A stretch of DNA of 64,000 bases from JAVBLP01 sp052034625 (lineage in GTDB: Bacteria; Elusimicrobiota; Endomicrobiia; Endomicrobiales; Endomicrobiaceae): contig JBPOII010000012.1 of assembly GCA_052034625.1 (NCBI GenBank), forward strand, positions 1-64,000, given 5' to 3'. Shown here piece after piece: positions 52,141-60,625 of the stretch. The stretch's first letter is position 1; every line of letters begins with the position of its first letter. A program made the position numbers and the translations under genes. The notes below the pieces were generated by a model that ran no database searches, had not been told where the DNA came from, and worked only from the letters and a program-made list of their open reading frames with translations.

Positions 52141-53391
52141 ATGGAAAATTTGAAAAAGACTGACAGCGAGATCTATGATGTTCTAAAAAAAGAATTGAAA
52201 AGGCAGAAAGAAACTATCGAACTTATAGCTTCGGAAAATATAGTGTCTGAAGCTGTTATGGAAGCGCAAGGTTCATGCCTTACAAATAAATATGCCGAAG
52301 GTTATCCCGGAAAAAGATATTATGGCGGATGCGAATTTGTAGACATGGCTGAATCTCTTGCGATCGAAAGAGCAAAAAAACTTTTTAATGCAGGCTTTGC
52401 AAATGTTCAGCCCCATTCAGGCGCACAGGCAAATTTTGCCGTGTTTTTAGCATTATTAAAACCCGGCGATACTATAATGGGATTAAATCTTTCTCACGGC
52501 GGACATTTAACGCATGGCAATCCTTTTAATGTTTCCGGAAAATGGTTCAATGTAGTTGCATATAATGTAAATGAAAGTGACGGATTAATTAATTATGAAG
52601 AAATGGAAAAACTTGCCAAAGAACATAAACCTAAACTTATAATCAGCGGAGCAAGCGCATATTCAAGAATTTGGGGTTGGAAAAGAATAGGCGAGATAGC
52701 AAAAAGTGCAGGTGCTTATCATATGAGCGATATAGCCCATTATGCAGGTTTGATAGCCGCAGGTCTTTATCCTTCACCGATTGAATATGCAGATGTTGTA
52801 ACTACAACAACACATAAAACTTTACGCGGACCGCGCGGCGGAATGATACTTACAAACAATGCAGACATTGCAAAAAAGATCAATTCGGCAGTTTTTCCCG
52901 GAGGACAGGGGGGACCTTTAATGCATGTTATATCGGCAAAAGCCGTAGCTTTCGGAGAAGCTCTTAAACCGGAATTTAAAGAATATCAAAAACAGGTTTT
53001 AGCGAATGCAAAAAAGATGGCAGAAGTTTTAGAAAAAGGCGGATTAAAAGTCGTTTCGGGCGGAACAGACTCACATAAATTCCTTGTTGACTTAAGACCA
53101 TTAAATGTAAAAGGTAATATGGCTCAAGAAATTCTTGAAAAGGCCGGAATAACATTAAATAAGAACGGCATACCTTATGATCCTGAAAAACCGACGATAA
53201 CTTCAGGTATAAGGATAGGAACGCCTGCCATAACTACAAGAGGCATGAAAGAGGCCGAAGCGGAAAAAATAGCAAACGGGATAATAAAAGTTCTGAAAAA
53301 TATAAATGACGAAAAAATTATAAGCCAAGTTAGAGCCGAAATGCTCAAACTTTGCAATGATTTTCCGATATATAAAGATCTTCAGTATTAA
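52141..53391 (+). CDS. glyA: Serine hydroxymethyltransferase
   Basis: PLP enzyme that converts serine and tetrahydrofolate to glycine and methylene-THF. The 416-residue protein has the N-terminal ETIELIASENIVS, NKYAEGYPGKRYYGG, and the PLP lysine in TTTTHKTLRGPRGG. Length is normal. Strong Shine-Dalgarno AAGGAGACGG. About 60 bases after tsaC. Confidence 0.97.
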   Translation: MENLKKTDSEIYDVLKKELKRQKETIELIASENIVSEAVMEAQGSCLTNKYAEGYPGKRYYGGCEFVDMAESLAIERAKKLFNAGFANVQPHSGAQANFAVFLALLKPGDTIMGLNLSHGGHLTHGNPFNVSGKWFNVVAYNVNESDGLINYEEMEKLAKEHKPKLIISGASAYSRIWGWKRIGEIAKSAGAYHMSDIAHYAGLIAAGLYPSPIEYADVVTTTTHKTLRGPRGGMILTNNADIAKKINSAVFPGGQGGPLMHVISAKAVAFGEALKPEFKEYQKQVLANAKKMAEVLEKGGLKVVSGGTDSHKFLVDLRPLNVKGNMAQEILEKAGITLNKNGIPYDPEKPTITSGIRIGTPAITTRGMKEAEAEKIANGIIKVLKNINDEKIISQVRAEMLKLCNDFPIYKDLQY

Positions 53392-53420
53392 TTAATACTA
53401 ATACAGAGATTTATTTCATA

Positions 53421-53493
53421 TTTGCGGTTAGACGAATATTTGAGACAATTAAGCTTAAGCATATTTTGTCGTATAATAACGCCTAACCGCAAA
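53421..53493 (+). promoter_or_regulatory. Long imperfect stem-loop between glyA and the TPR gene
   Basis: TTTGCGGTTAG (53421-53431) pairs with CTAACCGCAAA (53483-53493); inside, GAC/GTC and AATAT/ATATT (53431-53439 with 53461-53470) also pair, around the palindrome TTAAGCTTAA (53449-53458). A TATAAT at 53472-53477 lies within the 3' side. It may be a terminator for glyA, a structured leader of the next gene, or a repeat. Confidence 0.5.
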
Positions 53494-53549
53494 ATATTTT
53501 ATACGGAAAACGGATAAAAAGTTCCAAACAATAAAGGAGACGAAGTCTC

Positions 53550-54470
53550 ATGAAAAAAGTAGTTTTTGCAATATTGTTTATATTAATCTTTTCGCCGGCC
53601 GCCATTCTTGCTGAAGAACCGTCTGCAAAAGCAGTCAACTTTCTTGTAAAGGGCGACGAATATTTTAATGCCGGCAAATTTGATGAGGCGGTAAAAGAAT
53701 ATGACAGATCAATAAAAGAGTCCCCTGAATTTCTTAATCCTCATTACAATAAAGAACTTGCATTAATGCAACTCGGCGAATTTAAAATGGCTATAGATGA
53801 ATTCGATAATGCCATAAAAATTAATGATAAGAACTTTAATGCATATCTGTTCAAGGGGGTTGCCTTGTTTGAAGATAAAAAATATGAACGGGCAATAGAG
53901 GAATTCGATAAGGCTTGTGCGATAGAGCCGGACAGATATGAAACATATTATTATAAAGGACAATCATATTTTCAGACGGAAAAGTACGAGGAAGCCGTAA
54001 AGGAATATAATAAAGCGATAAAAATAAAAGAAGATGAGAAAGAATTGTATTATGCTAAAGGAGTAGCTCTATATTATCTGAAAGAATATAAAGAGGCTCT
54101 TAAAACTTTTGATAAAGGCATAGCGTTGGATAAACTTTTTATTAATGCATATTTTGCAAAAGGTAATACATATTACAGTATGGGAAAACTTAAAGATGCC
54201 ATAAAAGAGTTTGATATAGTGATAGGTATTGATGCTAAAAATGTGCAGGCATATATAGTCAAAGGGACATGCCTTTTTTATTTAAAGAAATATGATGAGG
54301 CTCTTTCGGTTTTGGATACGGCAATAAGCATAGATCCTGATTCGGCAAATGCATATAATGTAAAAGCAAATATTTATCTTACGATCGAAAAGCCGGAAGA
54401 AGCTACGAAAATGCTCAATAAAGCCGATGAGATAAATGTAAGAAAAGGGACCGGCAATACCGCTCAATAG
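53550..54470 (+). CDS. Secreted TPR protein
   Basis: A 306-residue protein with signal peptide (1-21, cut after ILA) and about eight tetratricopeptide repeats filling the rest (for example GDEYFNAGKFDEAVKEYDRSI and GNTYYSMGKLKDAIKEFDIVI). No other domain. Periplasmic protein-protein scaffold is the likely role. GGAGAC precedes the ATG by ten bases. Convergent with the SulP gene, only 15 bases apart. Confidence 0.8.
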   Translation: MKKVVFAILFILIFSPAAILAEEPSAKAVNFLVKGDEYFNAGKFDEAVKEYDRSIKESPEFLNPHYNKELALMQLGEFKMAIDEFDNAIKINDKNFNAYLFKGVALFEDKKYERAIEEFDKACAIEPDRYETYYYKGQSYFQTEKYEEAVKEYNKAIKIKEDEKELYYAKGVALYYLKEYKEALKTFDKGIALDKLFINAYFAKGNTYYSMGKLKDAIKEFDIVIGIDAKNVQAYIVKGTCLFYLKKYDEALSVLDTAISIDPDSANAYNVKANIYLTIEKPEEATKMLNKADEINVRKGTGNTAQ

Positions 54471-54485
54471 AGCTCGGTAACAGTT

Positions 54486-56192
54486 TTATTCATTTGCTGC
54501 TGTTTCTGCGGCTTCCTTTTCTTCAAGTTCTTTAATATATGCTTCAGATTTTTTCATGGCATTGTCTATATTAAGAGCGAAATTCTCTTTGCCTATAATA
54601 TCTATAAATTCGTAATTCCTAAGAACTTTTAAAGGCTGTTTTTGTATCTGGCATAAAATAAGTCTGGTATCAGTTTCCACGCAGCGCTTATATATTTTAT
54701 ATAAAGCATAATATCCTGTGGCATCCATTACGGGAACTTTTCTCATCCACAAAATTATAACTTTACATTCCTGGATTTTTTCCATATGTTCTACAAAAGT
54801 GCTTGCCGCACCGAAAAAGAAAGGTCCGTTAACTTCGTAAACAACAACATCTTTGAGTTCCTTTTTGTTTTCAAGGTCGTCTTTGCCGTTTTCTGAAACT
54901 TCACCGTTTTCTCCGTCTTCATCCCACTCTTCTATATTTGCAAAATCCGCCATTCTTTTCATAAATAAAAGTGATGCAAGAATTACGCCGACTTGTATAG
55001 CAACAACAAGATCTACGAAAACTGTCAGAGCAAAAGTAGTAAGCATTACAATGTTGTCATATAAGGGAGCTTTTCTTATTTCGGTCAAAGATTTCCAGTC
55101 CATCATTTTATATGAAACATTAAATAATATTGCCGCAAGTGTTACCATAGGTATTAATGTGATATAGTTCATAAAAGCAAGCATCATTATTAATATGAAT
55201 ATTGCATGAGCAATTCCGGCTATAGGAGTTCTTCCGCCGTTTTCAACATTGGCTGCAGTTCTTGCTATAGCGCCTGTTGCGGGGATACCGCCAAAAATAG
55301 CAGAACCTAAATTTGCTATGCCCTGTGCTATAAGCTCTGTATTGGAATCATGCTTTTTGCTTATCATACCGTCAGCAACTACAGCGGAAAGCAAAGATTC
55401 TATGCCTGCAAGAATTGCAATAGTAATGGCCGGCTGTATAAGTAATAGGACAGTTTTCACATTTATAGTCGGGATTTCCGGATTTAGATCCATAGAACTT
55501 CTGATTTCTCCAAAGTGGGTATGTATTGTATCAATAGGAAGATTAAATATATTAACAAGAAGAGTTGTTATTATGATTGCTGCAAGCGGTGCGGGAAAAA
55601 GTTTAAATCTTTTCGGATAATATCTTATTAAAAGCAATACGGCTATACCCATAATAAGAGTCGGGATACTGATAGACGGTATGGCTTGTATATATGTCTG
55701 CCATTTTGAGAGAAAATCTGACGGTATGTTTGTAAGTTCCATGCCGAAGAAATCATTTATTTGCGTTGAAAAAAGGACTACGGCTATACCATTTGTAAAA
55801 CCTATAATTAATGGGTGGGGGATATATCTCATCACTTTCCCGAATTTTAGAACACCCATTATTATCAGAAAAATACCTGCCATAGCAGTTGCGGTTATAA
55901 GTCCAGTTACTCCATAGTTTTGGATTATACCGTAAACTATTATTACAAAAGCGCCTGTTGGTCCGCCTATTTGGACTCTGCTGCCGCCAAAAAAAGATAT
56001 TAAAAAACCGGCAACAATTGCAGTTATCAACCCTTTTCCCGGCATAACTCCTGAAGCTATGGCAAGGGCAATAGAAAGCGGTATTGCTATGAAAGCTACT
56101 ATCAGCCCTGCATTGAGATCGGTAAGAATCCTTTTAGATGTAAACAGCTCCGGTTCGTCCTTTAATAAACTAAATAATTTTGGTCTGAACAT
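54486..56192 (-). CDS. SulP/SLC26-family anion transporter with STAS domain
   Basis: A 568-residue inner-membrane protein. About 12-14 spans (30-415) include the family signature GGSRVQIGGPTGAFVIIVYG and a second TELIAQGIANLGSAIFGGIPATGAIART region (cut here). A charged linker (DEDGENGEVSENGKDD) and a STAS domain (about 450-550; VYEVNGPFFFGAAS, ILWMRKVPVMDATG) complete the usual form. Members carry sulfate, bicarbonate or dicarboxylates; the substrate cannot be told. ATG 56192 has AAAGGAC before it and was preferred to an ATG seven codons upstream. Confidence 0.92.
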   Translation of the reverse strand: MFRPKLFSLLKDEPELFTSKRILTDLNAGLIVAFIAIPLSIALAIASGVMPGKGLITAIVAGFLISFFGGSRVQIGGPTGAFVIIVYGIIQNYGVTGLITATAMAGIFLIIMGVLKFGKVMRYIPHPLIIGFTNGIAVVLFSTQINDFFGMELTNIPSDFLSKWQTYIQAIPSISIPTLIMGIAVLLLIRYYPKRFKLFPAPLAAIIITTLLVNIFNLPIDTIHTHFGEIRSSMDLNPEIPTINVKTVLLLIQPAITIAILAGIESLLSAVVADGMISKKHDSNTELIAQGIANLGSAIFGGIPATGAIARTAANVENGGRTPIAGIAHAIFILIMMLAFMNYITLIPMVTLAAILFNVSYKMMDWKSLTEIRKAPLYDNIVMLTTFALTVFVDLVVAIQVGVILASLLFMKRMADFANIEEWDEDGENGEVSENGKDDLENKKELKDVVVYEVNGPFFFGAASTFVEHMEKIQECKVIILWMRKVPVMDATGYYALYKIYKRCVETDTRLILCQIQKQPLKVLRNYEFIDIIGKENFALNIDNAMKKSEAYIKELEEKEAAETAANE

Positions 56193-56448
56193 TTTTTGTC
56201 CTTTTTCTTGCACTTTCTTAATTTATATATATAAACGCTCTCCCGGCAACTGCTTTTCCGGAAGAAATATACAAGTATTGTTTATGTTTTTGGTTTTGTT
56301 TTACTTTAGAAGCGCTTTATTCTACATAAGAAAAAAAATAAATGCAAATTTGAAAATCAGTTGAATTTTTAAAATTTTAGACACTATTACAAAACCCGTG
56401 TCTTAACAATTTATTAATAATTTGATTATTAAAACCTAATATTTGTTT

Positions 56449-56467
56449 ATTACAATATGTTTGTAAT
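56449..56467. promoter_or_regulatory. Palindrome ATTACAA-N5-TTGTAAT before the GT2 gene
   Basis: Perfect 7-bp arms (56449-56455, 56461-56467). It lies 24 bases upstream of the start codon, in a very AT-rich 300-base divergent region that otherwise holds no visible gene. Operator-like in size, but chance is possible at this base composition. Confidence 0.3.
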
Positions 56468-56491
56468 TGAGTATATTTTACAGGAGTTATA

Positions 56492-57676
56492 ATGGATAAT
56501 ATTATTCTTTATTCTGTTATCGCGGCAATAAGTCTGTCGTTCGTTGTTACGCTTGTATTTCTTTTTTGCGTTATAATATTCCGTGAAAATAAAAAATACA
56601 AGGCGGAAGATATTTCTGTCAAAAATTATCCCAAAATCAGTTTGTTAAAACCTTTTAAAGGCGTTGACGATTCCATTGAAACAAACCTTGAAAGCTATTA
56701 TAAACTTGATTATCCGAACTATGAAATCATTATAGGAGTTGAAACATTAAGAGATCCGTGCGTTCATTTTATTGAAAAAGTTAAAAACCGTTACCCGAAT
56801 ATTAAAACAACAATAATCGCCACGGGTGTACAGCAAATGTTAAACCCGAAAGTTGACAGTCTTGCAAAACTTGCACAAAAAGCGACCGGTGAAATTTACT
56901 GGCTTAATGACGCCAATACCAGAGTAAAACCGGATATGTTAAAAAGACTTCTAAACGAATACGAAAGAAATAACTCAAAAATAGTTTTTTCTCCCGTTAA
57001 AGGAACCGGCGGAAATTCCATAGGGAGCATTATGGAAAACGCTTATATAAATCTTTTTTTATCCGGCGGAGTAATATCGGCATGGAAACTTCTTCATAAA
57101 ACTGTTATCGTGGGCAAATCAATGTTTATGGAAAAAGAAGCTCTTGATAAACTCGGCGGATATAAAATTTTCGGCAATTATCTGGCCGAAGATTACGTTA
57201 TGGGCGAAATTTACAGAGAGAATAAAATCCCCGTTTCTACAAACTGTGTGTGGGTAACAAATTACAACAGCTCAACTTCTGTAAAAGATTTTGTGAGCCG
57301 TGTAAGACGTTGGTGCTCTATGCGGTTTCGTTTAGAACCGTTTTACTATATCGGAGAAATCTTCACAAACCCTATAAGTATAGCTTTGCTGGCTTTACCT
57401 TTTTTGGGAGAAAACGGATTTGCTGTGCTTGCAGCAACAATAATTTTAAAAATCATTATAGAATATGTATGTCTTTTTACAGTTAACAGGGAAGACAGCC
57501 GTAATAAAAAAATACTTCTTCTTTACCCATTGCTTATGATCTATAAAGATATTCTTCTTTTCCTTATATATCCTGTTCCGTTTTTAAAAAATACGGTAAA
57601 GTGGAGAGGTAAAAAGATTTTTATAGGTAAGAATAGCCTTATCAGCTCGATAGAATTTGATAAAAAATATGCCTGA
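56492..57676 (+). CDS. Family-2/21 membrane glycosyltransferase (ceramide glucosyltransferase/HpnI-like)
   Basis: A 394-residue protein: N-terminal span (about 6-28), GT-A domain with KISLLKPFKGVDDSIETNL (cut), YEIIIGVE, an acidic WLNDANTRV site, LAEDYVMGE and the RVRRWCS (R-x-x-R-W) product-site motif, then two or three C-terminal spans. This set is that of GT21 ceramide glucosyltransferases and the bacterial HpnI family, which move sugars to lipids. Which lipid is unknown; no hopanoid genes are nearby. Codon use (more ATT/ATC, fewer ATA) seems to differ from its neighbours, so acquisition by transfer is possible. Confidence 0.78.
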   Translation: MDNIILYSVIAAISLSFVVTLVFLFCVIIFRENKKYKAEDISVKNYPKISLLKPFKGVDDSIETNLESYYKLDYPNYEIIIGVETLRDPCVHFIEKVKNRYPNIKTTIIATGVQQMLNPKVDSLAKLAQKATGEIYWLNDANTRVKPDMLKRLLNEYERNNSKIVFSPVKGTGGNSIGSIMENAYINLFLSGGVISAWKLLHKTVIVGKSMFMEKEALDKLGGYKIFGNYLAEDYVMGEIYRENKIPVSTNCVWVTNYNSSTSVKDFVSRVRRWCSMRFRLEPFYYIGEIFTNPISIALLALPFLGENGFAVLAATIILKIIIEYVCLFTVNREDSRNKKILLLYPLLMIYKDILLFLIYPVPFLKNTVKWRGKKIFIGKNSLISSIEFDKKYA

Positions 57677-57766
57677 TTAATTCCCCGGGATATCTGTTGG
57701 CAATATCCTTGTCTTGCAATATTTTCTTATTGTATTTTTTCTTTTAAATCTGTTGTACTATTTATG

Positions 57767-57843
57767 GCTGAAGCTCTACTCGGAATTGGGTCGGTAAGAT
57801 TCTTAAGTGAATCATCTGCCCGGGTAAAGATTCAGCTTTTTTT
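57767..57843 (+). ncRNA. Candidate structured RNA ending in a T-run, upstream of queF
   Basis: GCTGAA (57767-57772) pairs with TTCAGC (57831-57836), TACTCGG (57777-57783) with CCGGGTA (57820-57826), and GATTC/GAATC form an inner hairpin around TTAAGT. Seven T's follow the outer stem. A TACTAT box at 57756-57761 would start transcription at about 57767. The region is GC-richer than the gap around it. It could be a small RNA or a riboswitch-like leader; no known class was recognised. Confidence 0.4.
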
Positions 57844-57924
57844 CTAATTATCTCAGAATACCTAATTATAAATTTAGTAATTCCTATTAATATATCTAAG
57901 AATTTATGTAAAAATATATAAAAA

Positions 57925-57933
57925 TGGTATAAT
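57925..57933 (+). promoter_or_regulatory. Extended -10 promoter of queF
   Basis: TGGTATAAT, an extended -10 element. Transcription would begin near 57940, about 30 bases before the chosen queF ATG and separate from the RNA candidate upstream. Confidence 0.5.
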
Positions 57934-57969
57934 AACAAGATGCCAATCAATAAAAAAAGCGGGGTTTAT

Positions 57970-58359
57970 ATGAAGAAAAATATGCCGATTTTTGACAAAG
58001 TTACACCTTCACTTTTAGAGTCAATGCCGTATCAATATCCCGGAAAAGATATCAATGTGTGTATTGAAACGGAAGAGTTTACTTGTCTTTGCCCGTGGAC
58101 AGGACTTCCCGACTATGCTTATCTTATTATAAATTATATTCCCGATAAGACTGTTATTGAACTGAAATCTCTTAAAATGTACCTTCAAACTTATAGGATG
58201 GTCGGGATGGTGCATGAGAGCGTAGTGAATAATATCATGCAGGATCTTGTAAAAGCCATTAAGCCTAAAAATATGTTTATAGAACTTGAGTTTGGCATAC
58301 GCGGCGGCATAACTACCACAGTAAGCTCCGAGTACTACGCCAAAAAGATGAAAAAATAA
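57970..58359 (+). CDS. queF: NADPH-dependent 7-cyano-7-deazaguanine reductase
   Basis: Reduces preQ0 to preQ1, a step in making the queuosine base of tRNA. The 129-residue unimodular protein has the active Cys in EEFTCLCPWTGLPDYA, the E/S-rich VIELKSLKMYLQTYR (QueF motif E-[S/L]-K-S-x-K-L), and the substrate Glu in MVHESV; IRGGITTTV is also typical. ATG 57970 has GCGGGG at seven bases; ATG 57940 in the same frame is possible, almost on the predicted start point. Other queuosine genes are not in the window. murC follows after 20 bases. Confidence 0.92.
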   Translation: MKKNMPIFDKVTPSLLESMPYQYPGKDINVCIETEEFTCLCPWTGLPDYAYLIINYIPDKTVIELKSLKMYLQTYRMVGMVHESVVNNIMQDLVKAIKPKNMFIELEFGIRGGITTTVSSEYYAKKMKK

Positions 58360-58379
58360 TCCATTCTCGGAGAAAACAA

Positions 58380-59735
58380 GTGTTTAGAAAAAATCAGAAT
58401 ATACATTTTGTAGGCATAGGCGGTTCGGGAATGTCCGGGATCGCTGAAGTTTTAATTAATTTAGGACATAATGTTTCAGGTTCTGACCTGAAAAAAACCG
58501 ATGTTACCGACCATCTCAAAGCTATAGGTGCTAAGATTTTTATAGGACATGATGAAAAGAATATAAAGAATGCCGAAGTAGTAGTAACATCAACAGCTGT
58601 CAATAGAAACAATCCTGAAGTCGTTGCAGCTCTTAAAAATAAAGTGCCGGTAATACCCAGAGTCGAAATGCTTGCTGAACTTGCAAGATTGAAATATGCT
58701 GTTACTATCGTTGGCACTCACGGTAAAACGACAACAACTTCGCTTACTGCGCTTGTTCTTGATGAAGGCGGTTTAGATCCGACGATAGTTATCGGCGGCA
58801 AACTTAAAAACCTTAAAACAAGTGCACGTCTTGGCAGAGGTGAATTTATAGTCGCGGAAGCAGATGAATCTGACGGATCTTTCCTTAAACTTTCTCCTGT
58901 TATCACTGTTGTAACGAATATTGATAATGATCATTTGGACTATTACGGCAATATGGAAAATCTTAAAGCTGCTTTTGTCCAGCATGTTAACAGCATACCT
59001 TTTTACGGTGCCGCGATAATATGCACTGATAATAAACTTGTTAATGAGATAATTCCTCGAATTACAAGAAGGTATGTAACTTACGGACTTACAGGAACGC
59101 CTGATATAAAAGCGGTTAATATAAAAAATTTAAAAGACTGCACAAGTTTTGATGTTGTATATTTCGGTAAAAAAGCCGGTAATGTCCGTCTAAAAATACC
59201 GGGAAAACATAATATTTTAAATTCTCTTGCATCTATCGGAGTAGGGATGTGGCTCGGGATACCGTTCAATCTTATCTCAAAAGCTATAAACTCTTTTGAA
59301 GGTGTAGGCAGAAGGCTTGAGATAAAAGGCGAGAAGAAAGGAATTACTGTAATTGACGATTATGGACATCATCCTACAGAAGTTGCCGCGACAATAAAAG
59401 CGATAAAATATTTTTGGCCGAAAAGAAAACTCTGGGTTTTATTCCAGCCTCACAGATATACGAGAACAAAACAGCTTTTTAATGAATTTGGTAAAAGTTT
59501 TAAACATGCTGACGCTGTAAAAGTTATGGATATATACTCTGCCGGCGAGCAGCCGATAGAAGGAGTAAGTGCCGAACTTATACTTAACAGCATGCGTAAA
59601 AATAAATGCCGTGCTGAAAAATTTAAAGATATTGAAAGTTTTTGCTGTGAGATAAAAGAAGGTGATATAGTGCTGACTCTTGGTGCAGGCGATGTGTGGA
59701 AAAAAGGAGAAGAATTATTAACAGCAATAGTTTAG
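58380..59735 (+). CDS. murC: UDP-N-acetylmuramate-L-alanine ligase
   Basis: Adds the first amino acid of the peptidoglycan stem. The 451-residue Mur ligase has FVGIGGSGMSGIAEVL (UDP-sugar binding), the P-loop GTHGKTTTT, EADESDGSFLKL and the C-terminal IDDYGHHPTEV and FQPHRYTRT. Starts with GTG at 58380, preceded by GGAGA. Its last 40 bases overlap the murB frame. First gene of the wall-division cluster. Confidence 0.96.
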   Translation: MFRKNQNIHFVGIGGSGMSGIAEVLINLGHNVSGSDLKKTDVTDHLKAIGAKIFIGHDEKNIKNAEVVVTSTAVNRNNPEVVAALKNKVPVIPRVEMLAELARLKYAVTIVGTHGKTTTTSLTALVLDEGGLDPTIVIGGKLKNLKTSARLGRGEFIVAEADESDGSFLKLSPVITVVTNIDNDHLDYYGNMENLKAAFVQHVNSIPFYGAAIICTDNKLVNEIIPRITRRYVTYGLTGTPDIKAVNIKNLKDCTSFDVVYFGKKAGNVRLKIPGKHNILNSLASIGVGMWLGIPFNLISKAINSFEGVGRRLEIKGEKKGITVIDDYGHHPTEVAATIKAIKYFWPKRKLWVLFQPHRYTRTKQLFNEFGKSFKHADAVKVMDIYSAGEQPIEGVSAELILNSMRKNKCRAEKFKDIESFCCEIKEGDIVLTLGAGDVWKKGEELLTAIV

Positions 59736-60625
59736 TTGAACATATACTTGCTCTTGGTTTGACCGGTGCAAAAATATATGCTGATGAACCGCTTTCAAAA
59801 CATTGTTCTTTCAAAATAGGCGGGCCGGCTGATTTTTATATTGAAATACCTAATGAAGAAACGCTGAAAATATTTCTTATGAAAGCCAATGATTTAAAAT
59901 TTAAATATATGATTATAGGTAGCGGCACGAATATACTTTTTTCAGATTCTAAATTTAATGGAGTTGTTGCAAAACTTACAGGAGATTTTGAAAAGTTTTC
60001 AATAGAAGGAGAAAAGATCATTTGCGGTGCCGGTGCAAATCTTCCTTCAGTTCTTAAAAAAGCTGCTGAAAACGGACTTTCCGGCCTTGAATGCTGTGCG
60101 GGAATACCGGGCACTGTCGGAGGTGCTGTTTTAGGAAATGCCGGAAGCAAGGATGTTTGGATAGGTAATGTTGTGGAAAGTGTAGAAGTTTTTAATAAAA
60201 GCGGACAGAAAGAGTTTATAAATAAAGAAAAAATAGATTTTCAATACAGAAAAAGCGGACTTGAGGAATATGTAATTACGAAAATCAATTTTTCCTTGAA
60301 AAAAGAAGCAGAAAATGATATTTTAAAAGCAGTTTTGGAAAATATTAAAAAACGTTCCCAAACCCAGCCGCTGAACTACCCTAATGCGGGTTGTATTTTT
60401 AAGAACCCTAAAGGGTTTAGCGCAGGGAAACTTATTGAAGATGCGGAACTGAAAGGCAAATCTTCGGGCGGTGCGAAAATATCCGAAGTTCACGGTAATT
60501 TTATCGTGAATACAGGAAATGCCGCGGCCGAGGATGTTTTGCTTTTGATAAAGACCGCACAGTCGGCTGTGAAAGATAAATTTAACATAGAGCTTGAACT
60601 TGAGATAAAAACGGTAAACATATAA
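59696..60625 (+). CDS. murB: UDP-N-acetylenolpyruvoylglucosamine reductase
   Basis: FAD enzyme giving UDP-MurNAc. Up to 309 residues with SKHCSFKIGGPADFYI, IGSGTNILFSD, AGIPGTVGGAVLGNAG and the C-terminal PNAGCIFKNP, where the Ser/Cys acid residue region of type II MurB proteins lies, and EVHGNFIVN. Start is unclear: GTG 59696 has little in front; an ATT at 59717 follows GGAG with seven bases. No in-frame ATG exists before conserved sequence. Overlaps murC by up to 40 bases and ddl by one base. Confidence 0.93.
   Translation: MEKRRRIINSNSLVEHILALGLTGAKIYADEPLSKHCSFKIGGPADFYIEIPNEETLKIFLMKANDLKFKYMIIGSGTNILFSDSKFNGVVAKLTGDFEKFSIEGEKIICGAGANLPSVLKKAAENGLSGLECCAGIPGTVGGAVLGNAGSKDVWIGNVVESVEVFNKSGQKEFINKEKIDFQYRKSGLEEYVITKINFSLKKEAENDILKAVLENIKKRSQTQPLNYPNAGCIFKNPKGFSAGKLIEDAELKGKSSGGAKISEVHGNFIVNTGNAAAEDVLLLIKTAQSAVKDKFNIELELEIKTVNI

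Noticed and set aside
57767..57843. Assignment of the queF-upstream RNA as a preQ1 riboswitch
   Set aside because: The sequence lacks the preQ1-I A-rich tail pseudoknot and preQ1-II motifs I know; left unclassified.
57762..57950. Minus-strand frame of 62 codons over the RNA candidate
   Set aside because: No ribosome-binding site and it crosses queF's promoter; probably chance.
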